This document shows, one piece after another, positions 1 through 10,920 of a stretch of 64,000 nt of DNA (position 1 is its first letter; the number at the start of each line of letters is the position of its first letter). The notes below the pieces were generated by a model that saw only the letters and a program-made list of their open reading frames with translations, searched no databases and was not told where the DNA came from. The DNA lies in contig OX155980.1 of assembly GCA_944548615.1 (NCBI GenBank), positions 39,438,475-39,502,474 on the forward strand, written 5' to 3'. A program made the translations under genes and the position numbers. The DNA is from Micropterix aruncella. Its lineage: Eukaryota > Arthropoda > Insecta > Lepidoptera > Micropterigidae.

Positions 1-381
1 ACTTTCAATTCCGAAAAAAGAACGGCACTGTTTTTTTTTGTGGCGGCGGCGAAGGGTTCGACAGCGCGGTCGGCGACGTTTTCAGTTACGAGTTTGTTGC
101 GAGTGGTAAGCGCGGCGGCCCGGGGTTGAATGCGTGCGCTCCGCGTCGCGAGCCAGAGTCGAATGAGGCGCGTGGTGACGAGCCGCCCGTTTATATATTT
201 TTTTTACGACGTTGGAATCGCCCGCGCGAACTCAGCAGCAACCCGCGGGAGATTGGCGTCCAGAACTCCAGAGGACTCCACCTCAGCATCCTAGGTATTT
301 GTCAAAAGTGGGCATCCCTGTTCACCGAGACTATAGACAACGGTTACGCCCTGATCCTTTCCGTTTGAGCGAGTTAAAGAT

Positions 382-422
<41 letters not shown>

Positions 423-430
423 AACAGTGA
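1..430. other. GC/CpG-rich island, possible promoter or first exon
   Basis: The first 300 bases are far richer in G, C and CpG than the rest of the window (runs such as GTGGCGGCGGCGAAGG and GCGGCGGCCCGGGG). A TATA-like TTTATATATT lies at about 189-198, and donor-like GT sites follow GAGTG at about 105 and CCTAG at about 294. This would fit the promoter or 5' untranslated exon of a host gene whose body lies outside the window. Overlapping open frames of 70-80 codons show no recognisable protein and are probably by-products of the GC content. The segment could equally be the end of a GC-rich repeat. Confidence 0.3.
382..418. repeat. (GA)n microsatellite
   Basis: Nearly pure GA dinucleotides with one AA interruption, directly after the GC-rich island. 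Confidence 0.9.
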
Positions 431-2032
431 GATGAGCATTCGTCTCTCTCTTCAACAGGCCAAACTGATTATCAGTCTATCGCCTAGAGTTAAATTTACC
501 TTTACTCAGAAGCAAACAGTTCAATAAAATTAAATAGTAGCATATGAAGACTTTGAACGCTAGTGGACTTACTTTTCTACTCTACTAGAGAGGCAAAATA
601 ATACAGAAATCCATCAGTCATTCATTTTAAATAAATGTCCAATAAAAGCAATAAATGAAGACCTCAGACGACCTTTTCCAAAGAAAAAGAGATCGAAAGA
701 TACCTACATACTGCGAAATCTAGACTATTAATAAACTTTGGATAGTATTTCTTTTACGGGCAGACACCTAACGCCATAACATATGATTTCCTAACTTTCG
801 TTTTTTTAATAATTATTATTAATATACTATACCGTACCGAGTTCGTCTCATAATTGCGTGTCATTCGAAGCCCGAGCCCGTCAGCGATAGGAAAACTTTC
901 CTAAATCGGTCCCTCGACGTGCAATCGGTTAATTATTTTTTTTCTTTTGACCCTTAACTAGATCTCTGGGTCCCACATTCAAAATTTCCTCCCACTGATA
1001 CTGCCCACAGACGAAGCTGAACGTGAGTCGTATACGGATAGCACAGAGATAGTGAGATGGACGCGCCAATACCGTGCATTCTTCTCGCTCCTACCAGCGC
1101 TATATCGTAAACATGCGAGTGTCACGAGCTCGTCTGCGGGCAGCCTTAAACTCTGTTCAACGCATTGCAGCTGGCGTCTCGGAACTTTTCGACAGCGCCT
1201 ATATACGACCGCAAGTGCTTAATGCCTTTGTAGGCATTCATATGCATTTGTATGGCATTTGTGTCTTTTTGAATCAGTATGGGTCCAGTGGATCACAAAC
1301 ATATTTTTATGCAATCCGCACAAACAAACAAACAGTTTGTTTTTTTAAATCAATATTAATATGGAAATAGGAGTTTTGATGACACTAGTCGAAAGGTGCC
1401 AGTCGCCGCTTGGCCAATACATGCGTTATTTTTAAATGACTCGCAGAAGTTTCGATTAATTTGGGGTGCTACTTCAGTGCTTAGAACTTTTTTATACTAA
1501 TATATAGCAGTAGATTGTGAACGTAGTACAAATTCAGAACTATTTGGTACTAAAAAAAGTACTTTTTATATAAGTAAGTACCCAATATTTCTGAATGTGT
1601 TCTTTATTTAAATTCTAAGCCGATACATTAGTAGATAATGTTTCTTAGCGTGTTTCTTCAAATGTTATTTCAAATAATTAAAAAGTTAGTAAGCCTACGA
1701 GTAATTTATAAACGGGGCTTGTATGGGCCGAGCGGCAACTGACGCCCTCTAAAGGGGTTACCGAATTGGGAACATCCCCAAACAATTCAATAAAATACTT
1801 TATCTAGTTGTGCAACCATTTGATTAGTCATCGAATCGAATTTAATCGGATAGTAGATAACAACAAGGCTTCAATATTGAATAGGTTAAAGTTAAAGGAA
1901 AAATAATCAATGTTGACATTATTATCTGAATAACAAATCAGGAGGAAAGATGTTCGATGGCTGTATTATTATTATTGTTAGTCATTTAGGCCAGATTAGA
2001 CAGATAAGGCAGGTTTTACATTATTGAACATG
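431..2032. other. AT-rich sequence without recognised features
   Basis: I see no convincing coding, RNA or repeat feature here. A 98-codon open frame at 1,074-1,370 runs through slightly GC-richer sequence but has no recognisable motif and no splice context I trust. The stretch reads like intron or intergenic DNA. Confidence 0.4.
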
Positions 2033-2039
2033 CCTAGGT

Positions 2040-2311
2040 CACAGTATACCAGGACAACAGCTGATTCTTTCTCGAGCGACCGGGCATTGCGGGAAGATGG
2101 TGCGAGGAATATGGCCAGAGGGGTACATCCCGACTAACGCCTTTGGTTAGCGCTACGTGCAGGTAAAGGCTGGTGAATTTTCGAATGTTTGCATATCTGC
2201 GTGGGCCGAGTAGCGGACATCTGGCGGCCATATCCTAGCCCTTTCGACTCGTGACGTATTCGCTTATATCTCAATTGTGTTCTAAGAGAAGCTACTGTCT
2301 GGTATACTGTG
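2040..2311. mobile_element. MITE, 272 bp, with 7-bp target site duplication (copy 1)
   Basis: The element starts CACAGTATACCAGGAC and ends with the inverted GTCTGGTATACTGTG, so the terminal inverted repeats are about 11-14 bp. It is bracketed by the direct repeat CCTAGGT at 2,033-2,039 and 2,312-2,318, a clean 7-bp target site duplication. The interior is GC-richer than its surroundings. A diverged copy lies in the opposite orientation at 15,674-15,944. It codes for nothing; the 65-codon open frame inside is incidental. The superfamily is uncertain: CACAGTA ends recall Transib or Chapaev, but a 7-bp duplication fits neither exactly. Confidence 0.8.
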
Positions 2312-2318
2312 CCTAGGT

Positions 2319-5300
2319 GCTCAGAAGCTTTTTCACATGTTCATTGCCAAACTGAAAATTTGAATTTCGTGTTGTGGCCAAAGGTATTTATCCTACTTAG
2401 AAACTCGTTAGCGACGACCCCGCGATATCGCGTGAACAGCCGTTTGATGAGAGGCTTAACACGCGATATTGCGTAAACGGCAATGAATGTGGACAAATTA
2501 CTATCACAATTGTGAGTTGCCATTTGTTGTTTGAACGTCTTATGCATTAAAGTCGTTTGAGTATCGTGTCGGGAGACTGCCTCCTGATTCGACTACCGGT
2601 AGGTATTAACTACAGAAGAGACACGAGTTGCCCACGTATCTGCAACCTCACGCGCTAAGTCAAGATATTATCATCATAATTTTATCTTTGTCGGCTTTAT
2701 CGCAATTGTCATCATGTAGTAATATCGATCAAATAAGCCTGTCGCGATTTTTTATCAGCGAATATTATATCAGACTTTTCGCAACGATTGTCTTACAATT
2801 ATTATTGGCCGACCTAAATAAATTCTAGCGCTGTTTTTTTCCAAAATATTATTCAGTGGTTAAGTACTTATGAGCGCTCCTTACAGACATCACAACTTTA
2901 AGAAGGAAAAATATGTATCTCTGTTAGTTTAAAATTATGATATTTTATAACCCCATCATTTTCTGACTGTTCGTTACAAACTCTCTTGGATATATACCAG
3001 CACCGGCGCACAGCAGGACGAGAATTATTGCCATTTTATTACTAAAATAATTCCAGACAGGTCTCGGAGAATATGAAAATACTCAAAATTGTATTCCAGT
3101 TGAACAAAATTCAAAGAAATGTTTGATCCCACAAGAATTAAACAAATATGACAAAAAATGGACATTTAATAAAATTATTTCTACCGGTTAAATTATTCCA
3201 AATTCCATATAATAATAATGCGTTTCTCCATCAGCTCTTATTGTTTAATGACGAGAAAAAAAAATATTCAAAAATATAATACGTGTCTAAACAAAAATAT
3301 TCCACGGAGACAACGAAATCATATTTGAACGTGACCACTTGATTTTTTAATAATTCTGGTTACTAGCAGTTACGTTTGGCTAAATTGCTAAACGCAGCCA
3401 AATAGAGAATGCATTTCAGGCATACTTTCAATTGATAGATAACACACCTGACATTTATTATTATTTTCCAAGGCAGGCTCATCCGTCAACAATCCGGTTA
3501 AGTAGGTAGTGTTTCCTGAGATTGTTTCCCTATATTGTAGCGGTATAATCGAAAATGTTGCACGTGGGTCCGTGTGAAGATTGAAGATAGATCGGTGCGA
3601 TACAGGATGTTGTATATTTCCATAAGGTACTCCTGACTTGCGTACGTGATACGGCTGCTATATTATCGCCCGAACGCAAAAAGCCGTATCACGTTTAAGT
3701 ACAAATAACCAAAAAAACAAAAACCAAAAAAAATCTGAAACCCACAAAGCGTACTAGATACGTCAAATTGTTTCTAGGGTTCTAAATACATAAAACGGAC
3801 ATAACTGGGTCTATTGTGTAAAAAAAATATCTGGTACATATATTGTAAACAAGTAATGTTATCGAAAAATCTAAAAAAAAAAAAACGACTTTTTAAACAA
3901 TAACCCAAAGGTAGGTTAGGTAGTGGCAGTTTTGGGTATTCCAGGTTTTTAAATAGCATTGGTAACTTCGTCAGGCAGATAGATCATTTTGATCGATCTG
4001 TGCAATCTGTTTACCCCTTTTTAAATAGTCTGCTATCGTGATGAAGATATCCTTTCGCTTTTTGTCAACTTTTAATAGCCTTGACTCTAGATGGTATTGC
4101 TGTTTTGGGTTGTTCCCACGCTGGCAATGACAGTAAATTTGTCAGTATTTGTTTCACCATCCATGTTGTGTCCTGATGTCTTGCCACAAATTTTATCTAA
4201 AGTGCGATGTATTCACACCATCTCTCATCTCGATGAACCTCAAAAATAAATAATCCTTAAATAAGGTGACAAGTCTAATGATTTTAAACTACACGAGTTC
4301 ATTTCGAATGTGGATACAAAAAGTCTTATGCGGTATTATTGTATCATTAAAATAAATATCCTACAAATAGCGTAACGGAATATTTTAAACATAAATTAAG
4401 GTTTCACATTCTAATTAAAACTATTTATACATTGATGCGCAAACCAGTGGAAAGAATCAATGATCAGGATTTGCAAATCAACCTAAATCGACACACTACA
4501 TAATCCCTTTAAACATACCATACGATAGTGTTTTTATTCGCGGATGATACTTTCCCTTAAGGGCATCATTATCGATGTTCTAAAACCATATCTGAGATCT
4601 GATACACTATCTGAAACTAAAGAGACACTGGAATACTAAACGAACGTTATTTGCGAAACTGTACTACAGACATTAAAAGACCTCTCACTACGGCACAGAG
4701 TAACTTTACACTGTGGACATGCAAGATCACACACCATTGGCTAAAAAGGGAGCATTGCGACCAATAATAAGTTAGAGCTATTATGTGGCGATTCAGAGGA
4801 AACTCAATGAAAGAGTTTGCCTAAAATTGGTAGAATCACAGATTTGAGAACTGCTCGCGAGTGCCCGGCTACTCCGTTTTCTCATTCTTTGCTTAGAATA
4901 CTCACAATATGTAGACAATTCAGATATAATTTAGAACGGGATTTTCGCTGTAGATCACTGGTTGTCAACGAGTGACCCGTGAGGGCCGATCAAGTGATCC
5001 GCGAACCCCAATCCTAGAAAAATCCAAATATAGAATAACGACCGATCACATAAAATATATAAGTAAACACAATCAAACACTCTTACCATTAGATGGCATC
5101 TGTTTTTCCGCGCCAAAGTTGGTTAGGTTTTGATATACATCGTATTGGGAAGAGCGATTAAAAAAAACAATTTGATGGAAGTTATATGTAGATAGAGATA
5201 TATTTAGTCATTTAAGAGATATATTTAAATATATTTAGTCATTTAAATTAAATTAGATTGACGAGTAAACCTAAATTAAGTACCTCTGTCTCCTTTTTCT

Positions 5301-5807
5301 ACAATTTAATCGAAATAATGATGAAGAAAGGCAAGGCTAAAATGGGATGAATTTAATTTACATGTCTTCTTGTATTTAGTTATATTTGTGGTCTTCTTAG
5401 ACTGACACCCGCATACGGTACGAGGAATACATCAAGGCGCTTGATTTTCCGACTCGATCTTGTAACAATGCCGATTTCACACAGTATAAACTATATTTGC
5501 AAATATTTTGTTTTCTAAACGGATGATGATTTCAAACTTTCGCAAACAGATGATGAAATAGGCTATATTATCAAATATAAAATATTAGGGGCAATTATGG
5601 GCCGAAAACTTAGCTCTAGTTTAAAATAGCAATTTCGCCACTTTTAACATGTTATCCCTAACATAATTAAACCCATTTTATAAAAAGATTAAACGTATTA
5701 CAGTTATAAAACAAATATACAAATAATGCTCATACTTGGTTCTTGAATATTCATTATACAATGGATTTTCTAAGCCCTATAAAATTTTGGAAATAATGAC
5801 AACAAGA
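2319..5807. other. AT-rich intergenic or intronic sequence
   Basis: No gene recognised in 3.5 kb. A hairpin with a perfect 13-bp stem (ACGTGATACGGCT at 3,644-3,656 against 3,682-3,694) has a 25-nt loop. About 3,080-3,340 resembles 61,700-62,000, with a shared run around CTCCATCAGCTCTTATTGTT, so an old dispersed repeat is likely. A short direct repeat (ATATATTTAGTCATTTAA twice) lies at about 5,208-5,248. Confidence 0.4.
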
Positions 5808-5808
5808 G

Positions 5809-6520
5809 TTATCAACTACAATGGGCGAACCCGTCACCTCAGGAAGTTTTAATGAACAGTCCACCGTCAAGCTCCGCAACATGCCCGTAAGAGGCCAACG
5901 CCTTATCCGCGATATAACCAGGTATGTTACCCAGCGGGCTTACTTTCACGCCCTTACTTCCAGTTGCGACCAGATTACTCCGGTCACTAGATTGGTTACT
6001 TGGGTCGAGCTCGAGGTCACTTGGGCGGTCCTCTCCCTTACGAAGCGGTGAAACGGTGTAAACCGAATCTTTCGCGTACCACGGCATCCTTTGCCCAGCT
6101 GTTCACCCGGAATCGGGTAGCCGATGGTCGTTTCGAGCGCGGTAACCGTAAGGTCAGCAACCACCCCCGTTCTATAGGAAACAGTACTGCTTCCAGAATC
6201 CCCCGACTGTTAGTCAGAATGCACAAGCGATTGGCTCAGGCCGCACGGTGCGCAGACCGTCCAGGAGCGCCAGAAGATTGACTCCTAGGGGAAACTAACC
6301 CTAAGGCCAGAGTCCTACCCGGGCTCGCGCTTCATGCATGGAGGCCGCCGGATTGGTGTTGACCCGTGAGTGCGACCAATCCTGAATCCTGAAAATGGGT
6401 CCTAGTGGCCAACTCAGCAAGGGCCCATTAGCTCCCATCCATTTATTGGGAATGGCGACAATAATAAAACCTAATTACCGCGGCTTGTCATCTAATTGCC
6501 CTAGCAGGAGGAAGTGCAAC
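5809..6520 (+). repeat. GC-rich dispersed repeat, copy 1 (near full length)
   Basis: This 0.7-kb block is much richer in GC than its flanks and recurs, in whole or part, at 14,150-14,345, 17,057-17,450 and 28,727-30,545. Landmarks shared by the copies are CAACTACAATGGGCGAACCC at the start, CCAACGCCTTA, CGGTCCTCTCCCTTA, TTCTATAGGAAACAGTA, CCGCACGGTGCGCAGACCGT and, near the end, GAGGCCGCCGGATTGGTGTT. The start can be read as a peptide containing MGEPVTSGSF, which also appears in other copies. A TGGCTCAG box at 6,232 and a GATTGACTCC box at 6,276 are 44 nt apart, the spacing of tRNA-type A and B boxes. The identity is unknown: a SINE-like element, or the 5' part of a LINE. Confidence 0.7.
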
Positions 6521-6639
6521 TTTGTGATCGTAATAACGTAACGTCAGTGATAATTGTATGATATTTATATACTAAAATGTAGAGCTGTCATTTGGTAATA
6601 TAATGTAATTTATGAAATAGGAATAGGACTAAGACGATA

Positions 6640-7390
6640 TTTTTATTTATGGCCTATGGGCGGAACCACCGTGCGTCAGTGCCATCTTCACCGGGAGAAC
6701 CTGCAATATATGAGTTCTTTGATTAGTTCAAAGAGTCGTTCGAACAATTTTACTTGAAACGTTCCTATACGTCTAATAAGTTCTGCTGTAGGTATATCCT
6801 TAAACCGATCAATAGGTTTATCAGGAACTACAGCAGACTTGGGAGTAACACATAGTATGCTACCCATTGAATAGAATGTCTTGTATCCACCGATGTTTCT
6901 CACATTGAGATCTGCGTTGTCATAAACCACTTAGGAAAGTGCTACCAATACATCATCGCCATACTTTTCAATGAGTCGTGCTTTCATTGTTCTTTTCTTC
7001 GATGAGGACGAATGTCACCTTCAATCTGATTAATCAGTTTGTCTACTGTAAATTGGCATTAACATTGTTTGCATTGCTCCTCCCACGTCATCTCTAGACC
7101 TGCCACAACTTGTTTGATGACCTAATTTAGGTTCATAACGAGATTTCATGAAAGTGAAATGGTATTGTGCATCTGCAGCTGGCAAATCAAGCACTGCGCA
7201 TATACGACTGGTACAAGCACGTCAGTAGTCATATTTTTTATCTCGTCAGCGTCAATTTGTTCTACGAAAGTACCCCTTCATTCATTACAAAATAGCACGG
7301 TTATCAGGTAACGCAGATTTAGGCATGTATAGTTCAAATCGCGGCTTTACCGCACTATCAAAATGGCCTTTCCTGCGTTTTTCATTAAAT
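6640..7390 (-). pseudogene. Remnant of an Academ-like transposon protein (N-terminal half)
   Basis: An open piece at 6,688-6,930 encodes about 80 residues containing VYDNADLNVRN, GGYKTFYSMGS and CVTPKSAV. I recall the pattern DN(A/V)D.N(V/I)RT.DG..TFH.MG.I..VTP from the central part of large repetitive animal proteins that also carry an XPG/FEN-like nuclease (Academ-type DNA transposons). Upstream, towards 7,390, pieces such as KARLIEKYGDDVLVALS and LDLPAADAQYHFTF continue the resemblance but are split by stops and frameshifts, so the gene is dead. The C-terminal half of what looks like the same family is present separately at 56.6-58.2 kb. The family assignment is from memory of motifs. Confidence 0.5.
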
Positions 7391-7888
7391 GACAAAATGT
7401 GATTATTTTTGATATATTATTACTGATATAGCCATTTGGAACTTCGTAAGAATTAAGTCAATATTTGTAAATTGTAGGAAATTTTGTCTACTTTAATTTT
7501 GAATTGAATAATAATTATCAAAATATGCATTGTTCGTGAGTTATAAGCGAAAAAGTAAAATGAGTGCAAACATTCTGCGGTTTTTCGTGATTCTCTAAGT
7601 TTGCTCACCTCTGGCGAGGTGTCAAAGATACAAATCGGATTCAGCGACCATAAATATATATAAAACCGTTAAGAAAACAAGTTCTGGATTTTTTTCCTGG
7701 AAACGTCAAGTTTGGATCTCATATGCTTGGACTGCTGAGGATATTTGCGTGCATTATTTATATGCAATACATAATACAAGTATTATTGAAATATGTATAT
7801 TTAAGTTACATAGTGTCTGTTTTATACTTTCCTACCATCGCATATCATATTATTAATCTGTATGAGTTTTAAGTACAAATTCATTTGT
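7391..7888. other. AT-rich sequence without recognised features
   Basis: Nothing supportable seen between the transposon remnant and the 3' end of the LINE fragment that follows. Confidence 0.4.
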
Positions 7889-8980
7889 ATTTATTCCTGC
7901 GGAAATGATAATCTCAATAACCGTTACGGTTAGACTAGAAAATATTGCCGCTATACAATAATAGACCTGTCCTATTGTAAATACTTTGTGTGGACAATAA
8001 AAATATTCAAACAAACGACAAACAACTCATATAGCAATAAAATTGATATTAAAAACAAGTAAGTAAAGTAACATGATCCATTTTTTTATTTTTAATTTTT
8101 TAAATTTTATTATTATTAAGGAAAGTTACAGCTATTAGAGGAGAAATATCTTAATTTTATTTATAAACTACAATTCCAGTTAAAAGTTTCCACTTAAAGA
8201 TAGTAAAAATATACAGTCGCCTAGGAATGGGATAGGAGGAAGTGGAGGGGAATTAAAGATATAAATTTTGTTTTAATAATATTTTATTTTATTATTTTAT
8301 TATTAGGGAAATTTTATGGTTTATTTTAATATTGAAGAAAGAAAAGAAAGAAGAAAAAAATATATAATATAATTATTTCACTCGTCCTTGAATATTGCCT
8401 TTCAGAAGACCCGGAATAAGAGTCTTGAGCGCAGTCGCATTTGTATTAAACAGGTCAATTTCGCTTAGCTTGGTATTGCAGAAATGAGATACTCGATAAA
8501 TGTAATTATTTTGGGCGTAGTTTGTGCTTACTTGAGGTAGATGAAATAAGTTGAATTGGCGGGAAGGCCGTGGGGGTACATGGAAATTTATAAGCTGAAG
8601 CAATTCAGAACAATCGATAAAGCCATTTAATATCTTGTATAGGAATATTACATCTGAACTAACTCTTCTCATTTCTAATGGTATAAGCCCATGATAGTCA
8701 CCAGCTTCGTTATAATCTGAAAAAGTTACATAAGACCGATAATTTAAGTTTTTTAAGAACATGTTTTGAATGCGTTCGATCCTATTGATGTGAATATTGT
8801 AACAAGGAGACCAAATTTGCGAAGCGTATTCGAGGTGACTGCGGACATAAGCATAATATAAAATTATAAGGGACCTATTATAATTAAACTGCTTGGCTAG
8901 TCTGAGAATAAAGCCCAGCATACTGTATGCTTTGGCAGCTATTGTGTTAATGTGCAATGTGCTTAGGTCATCGAGGGGGA
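7889..8980 (-). mobile_element. 5'-truncated CR1/Jockey-type LINE
   Basis: The minus strand holds the C-terminal part of a LINE ORF2 (8,373 to about 8,976) followed by an AT-rich 3' untranslated region ending near GGAATAAATACAAATG at about 7,889. The 5' boundary is abrupt at about 8,978, where coding sequence gives way to a GAGGGGGAGGGGGAGGGG run. Loss of the 5' end with retention of the 3' end is the usual result of incomplete target-primed reverse transcription. The 3' boundary is estimated and no target duplication was identified. Confidence 0.7.
8373..8957 (-). pseudogene. C-terminal fragment of LINE reverse transcriptase
   Basis: About 194 residues remain open, plus some 6 more upstream (DDLSTL) before the truncation point. 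The sequence has the layout of the region after the polymerase domain in CR1/Jockey elements: an AYSMLGFILR segment, then YYAYVRSHLEYASQIWSP and the IERIQNMFLKNLNYR stretch. The catalytic FADD and the endonuclease are absent. The frame is intact to its stop, so this copy may be fairly young, but without a start codon or catalytic core it cannot make an active enzyme. The first open codon is TTG, not ATG, which agrees with truncation. Confidence 0.85.
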
Positions 8981-10253
8981 GGGGGAGGGGCTACTCGGAT
9001 AGTGGTCTCGAAAATCAATCCGCTCGACCAAAATATTAGCCATAAATACCAAAAGGGTAACACAATGATTCTTGCGTCGTCGTGTAGACATCGAGTAGAC
9101 CTTATAAATCGATGCGTGTAGATCGATAGGTAGAAAAAAAATACATAACAAGAAATAAAATCGTCGATTGAAAAGTTGTGCTCCACGAATGGCGTTTTCG
9201 CGCAAAACATTACGGTTGTGTACCGATACTGCCCCCTCAATTTTTTAATTTGCACTTCTCAAGTAGGTGCAGTCAATTCGTTTTAAATAGTAAAGCTTAC
9301 TAAATCCACTCGTAACATGATTGAGAAGACCCAGAGACTCAAAGATTCGCTTCAGTGGCCGTCGCTCTGATTCAAGGTTTCTGACCGAATGGTCGATTGT
9401 CTAGTTCTATTATCTGTCGACAATGTCAATGCGTCATCACGTGAACGTGACAGTATACGAAACAGATCGTCATCCGCTAATAGTACGCCAAACAGTAAAA
9501 TAGTACCCAAGCAGCAACCGTCGACAATTTTGTATGAGCAACGTCTGTATTTGCGTTAAACGTGTTAAAATGTCTCTCAAGGCTTTGTGTAATATACTAA
9601 GTATACTTTAAAAGCCTTACTGGGACCATACATGCTATTTCACGTACAAGCTTGAGTTTCAATATAATTCTGATCGATGCACAGGGTACATCAAAATTAT
9701 AATGAATAAGGAAAACGATAAACAATAAAATTAGTATATACTGCATTTACACGATCCAACTGTTCAAGTACTTGTTCCTATACGAAATTGTGGTTGTTGA
9801 AATATCGGTTTTGTAGGCTTCGACATCTTCTTCAGGCAATGAAATGAAATTGTTTTTTTTTATTTAAATGTAAATACATGCGCACACATTCTGAACATGA
9901 ATAGACAATAATATTACATTATTTTATTGTTTTCTGACAGATTCTTTGAGCCTCTCTTTTTGAAACAGCCTCCAAAGAAAACCAGGAGCCACTTTTTTGG
10001 TACTAATATTGATATGTATAGTTTTTTTTTGTTGATTGCGTTGAATACATCTCAGTGGAAATTTGTTGTACAGTCGAAGATGACACATGAAACAGAAAAA
10101 TACTCGTAGGTTAAGCAGAGGACAGGAAATGGAATTAAAAAAAACTAAAAGTCATCTAGTTTCCGTGGAATACGTAGCGAGCGAATCTCAAAAATAATTA
10201 AGGTGTATTAACACCAAGCATTTTTAACATTCAAATATTAGTTTTCGAATTCA
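8981..10253. other. AT-rich sequence without recognised features
   Basis: Overlapping frames of 80-95 codons at 8,963-9,255 have no recognisable motif. A good acceptor-like site (TTTTATTGTTTTCTGACAG ending at about 9,941) precedes about 60 open codons, but no protein similarity is evident. I see no other feature. Confidence 0.35.
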
Positions 10254-10920
10254 AAATTCAAATTCTTTATTTATCAAAAATCATTGATACAGATATATAT
10301 TAAATAAACTTAACCTAACTGGATCGCACGAGACGTCCGCACTGAGGTAGGCTAACATACATATAATTAAAATTAAATACTGCCTAATGAAATCAAACAA
10401 AATATATTTAAAAAAAAAATAAACATTCAATGATAAATAAAATTTCAATTTATCCTAAAAGGTATAAGTGATATTAATAGTAATAATAATAATATGGTAA
10501 TCAAAAAGCATGCCAATGATCAATATATGGTAGGTAAATAATAATAATAATAATCGTTACAATATTTGGAATGGTATGTTAGCTAGGAATAAAACAAAGA
10601 AGTCATTCAGTCTCTTTTCTTCTCTGGGTGACCAACCAGTGGGTTAGTCTCTTTTTGTTTATAGTTATACCTTGAGCATTAATGCCGGGTATATCCTTCA
10701 ATTGTATTGAAGAATGGCGGAGCCAAGTATAGCAAATGTCTCTCTGCATGGGTTTTATTCAGTTTGGGAACTTTGTGGTTACTATTAGTTATCGATCGTG
10801 TAATAATTTTATGAGTTAATCTTATATTATACATGTTATGTTTTTCCTCAAAGTAGTTTTTTAATGCGAATAATAAATTGAAGTATTGGCAACCTAAAAT
10901 TTCTCGATGATTTGTGTTTT
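10254..10920 (-). pseudogene. LINE 3' end: broken ORF2 C-terminus, UTR and tail
   Basis: Read on the minus strand, about 10,900-10,620 gives degenerate peptides including HKIITRSITN, VPKLNKTHAERHLLYLAPPF and LTHWLVTQRRK, the usual closing segment of CR1/Jockey-type ORF2 proteins. Stops and a frameshift interrupt it. The AT-rich 3' untranslated region ends in ATAAATAAAGAATTTGAATT followed by TTGAATTC at about 10,254, the short TTTGAA-type repeat tail seen on many such LINEs. It is a different copy from the one at 8.4 kb, and probably a different family. Confidence 0.65.

Noticed and set aside
1074..1370. 98-codon plus-strand frame in the first kilobases
   Set aside because: No motif and a low-complexity C-terminal part.
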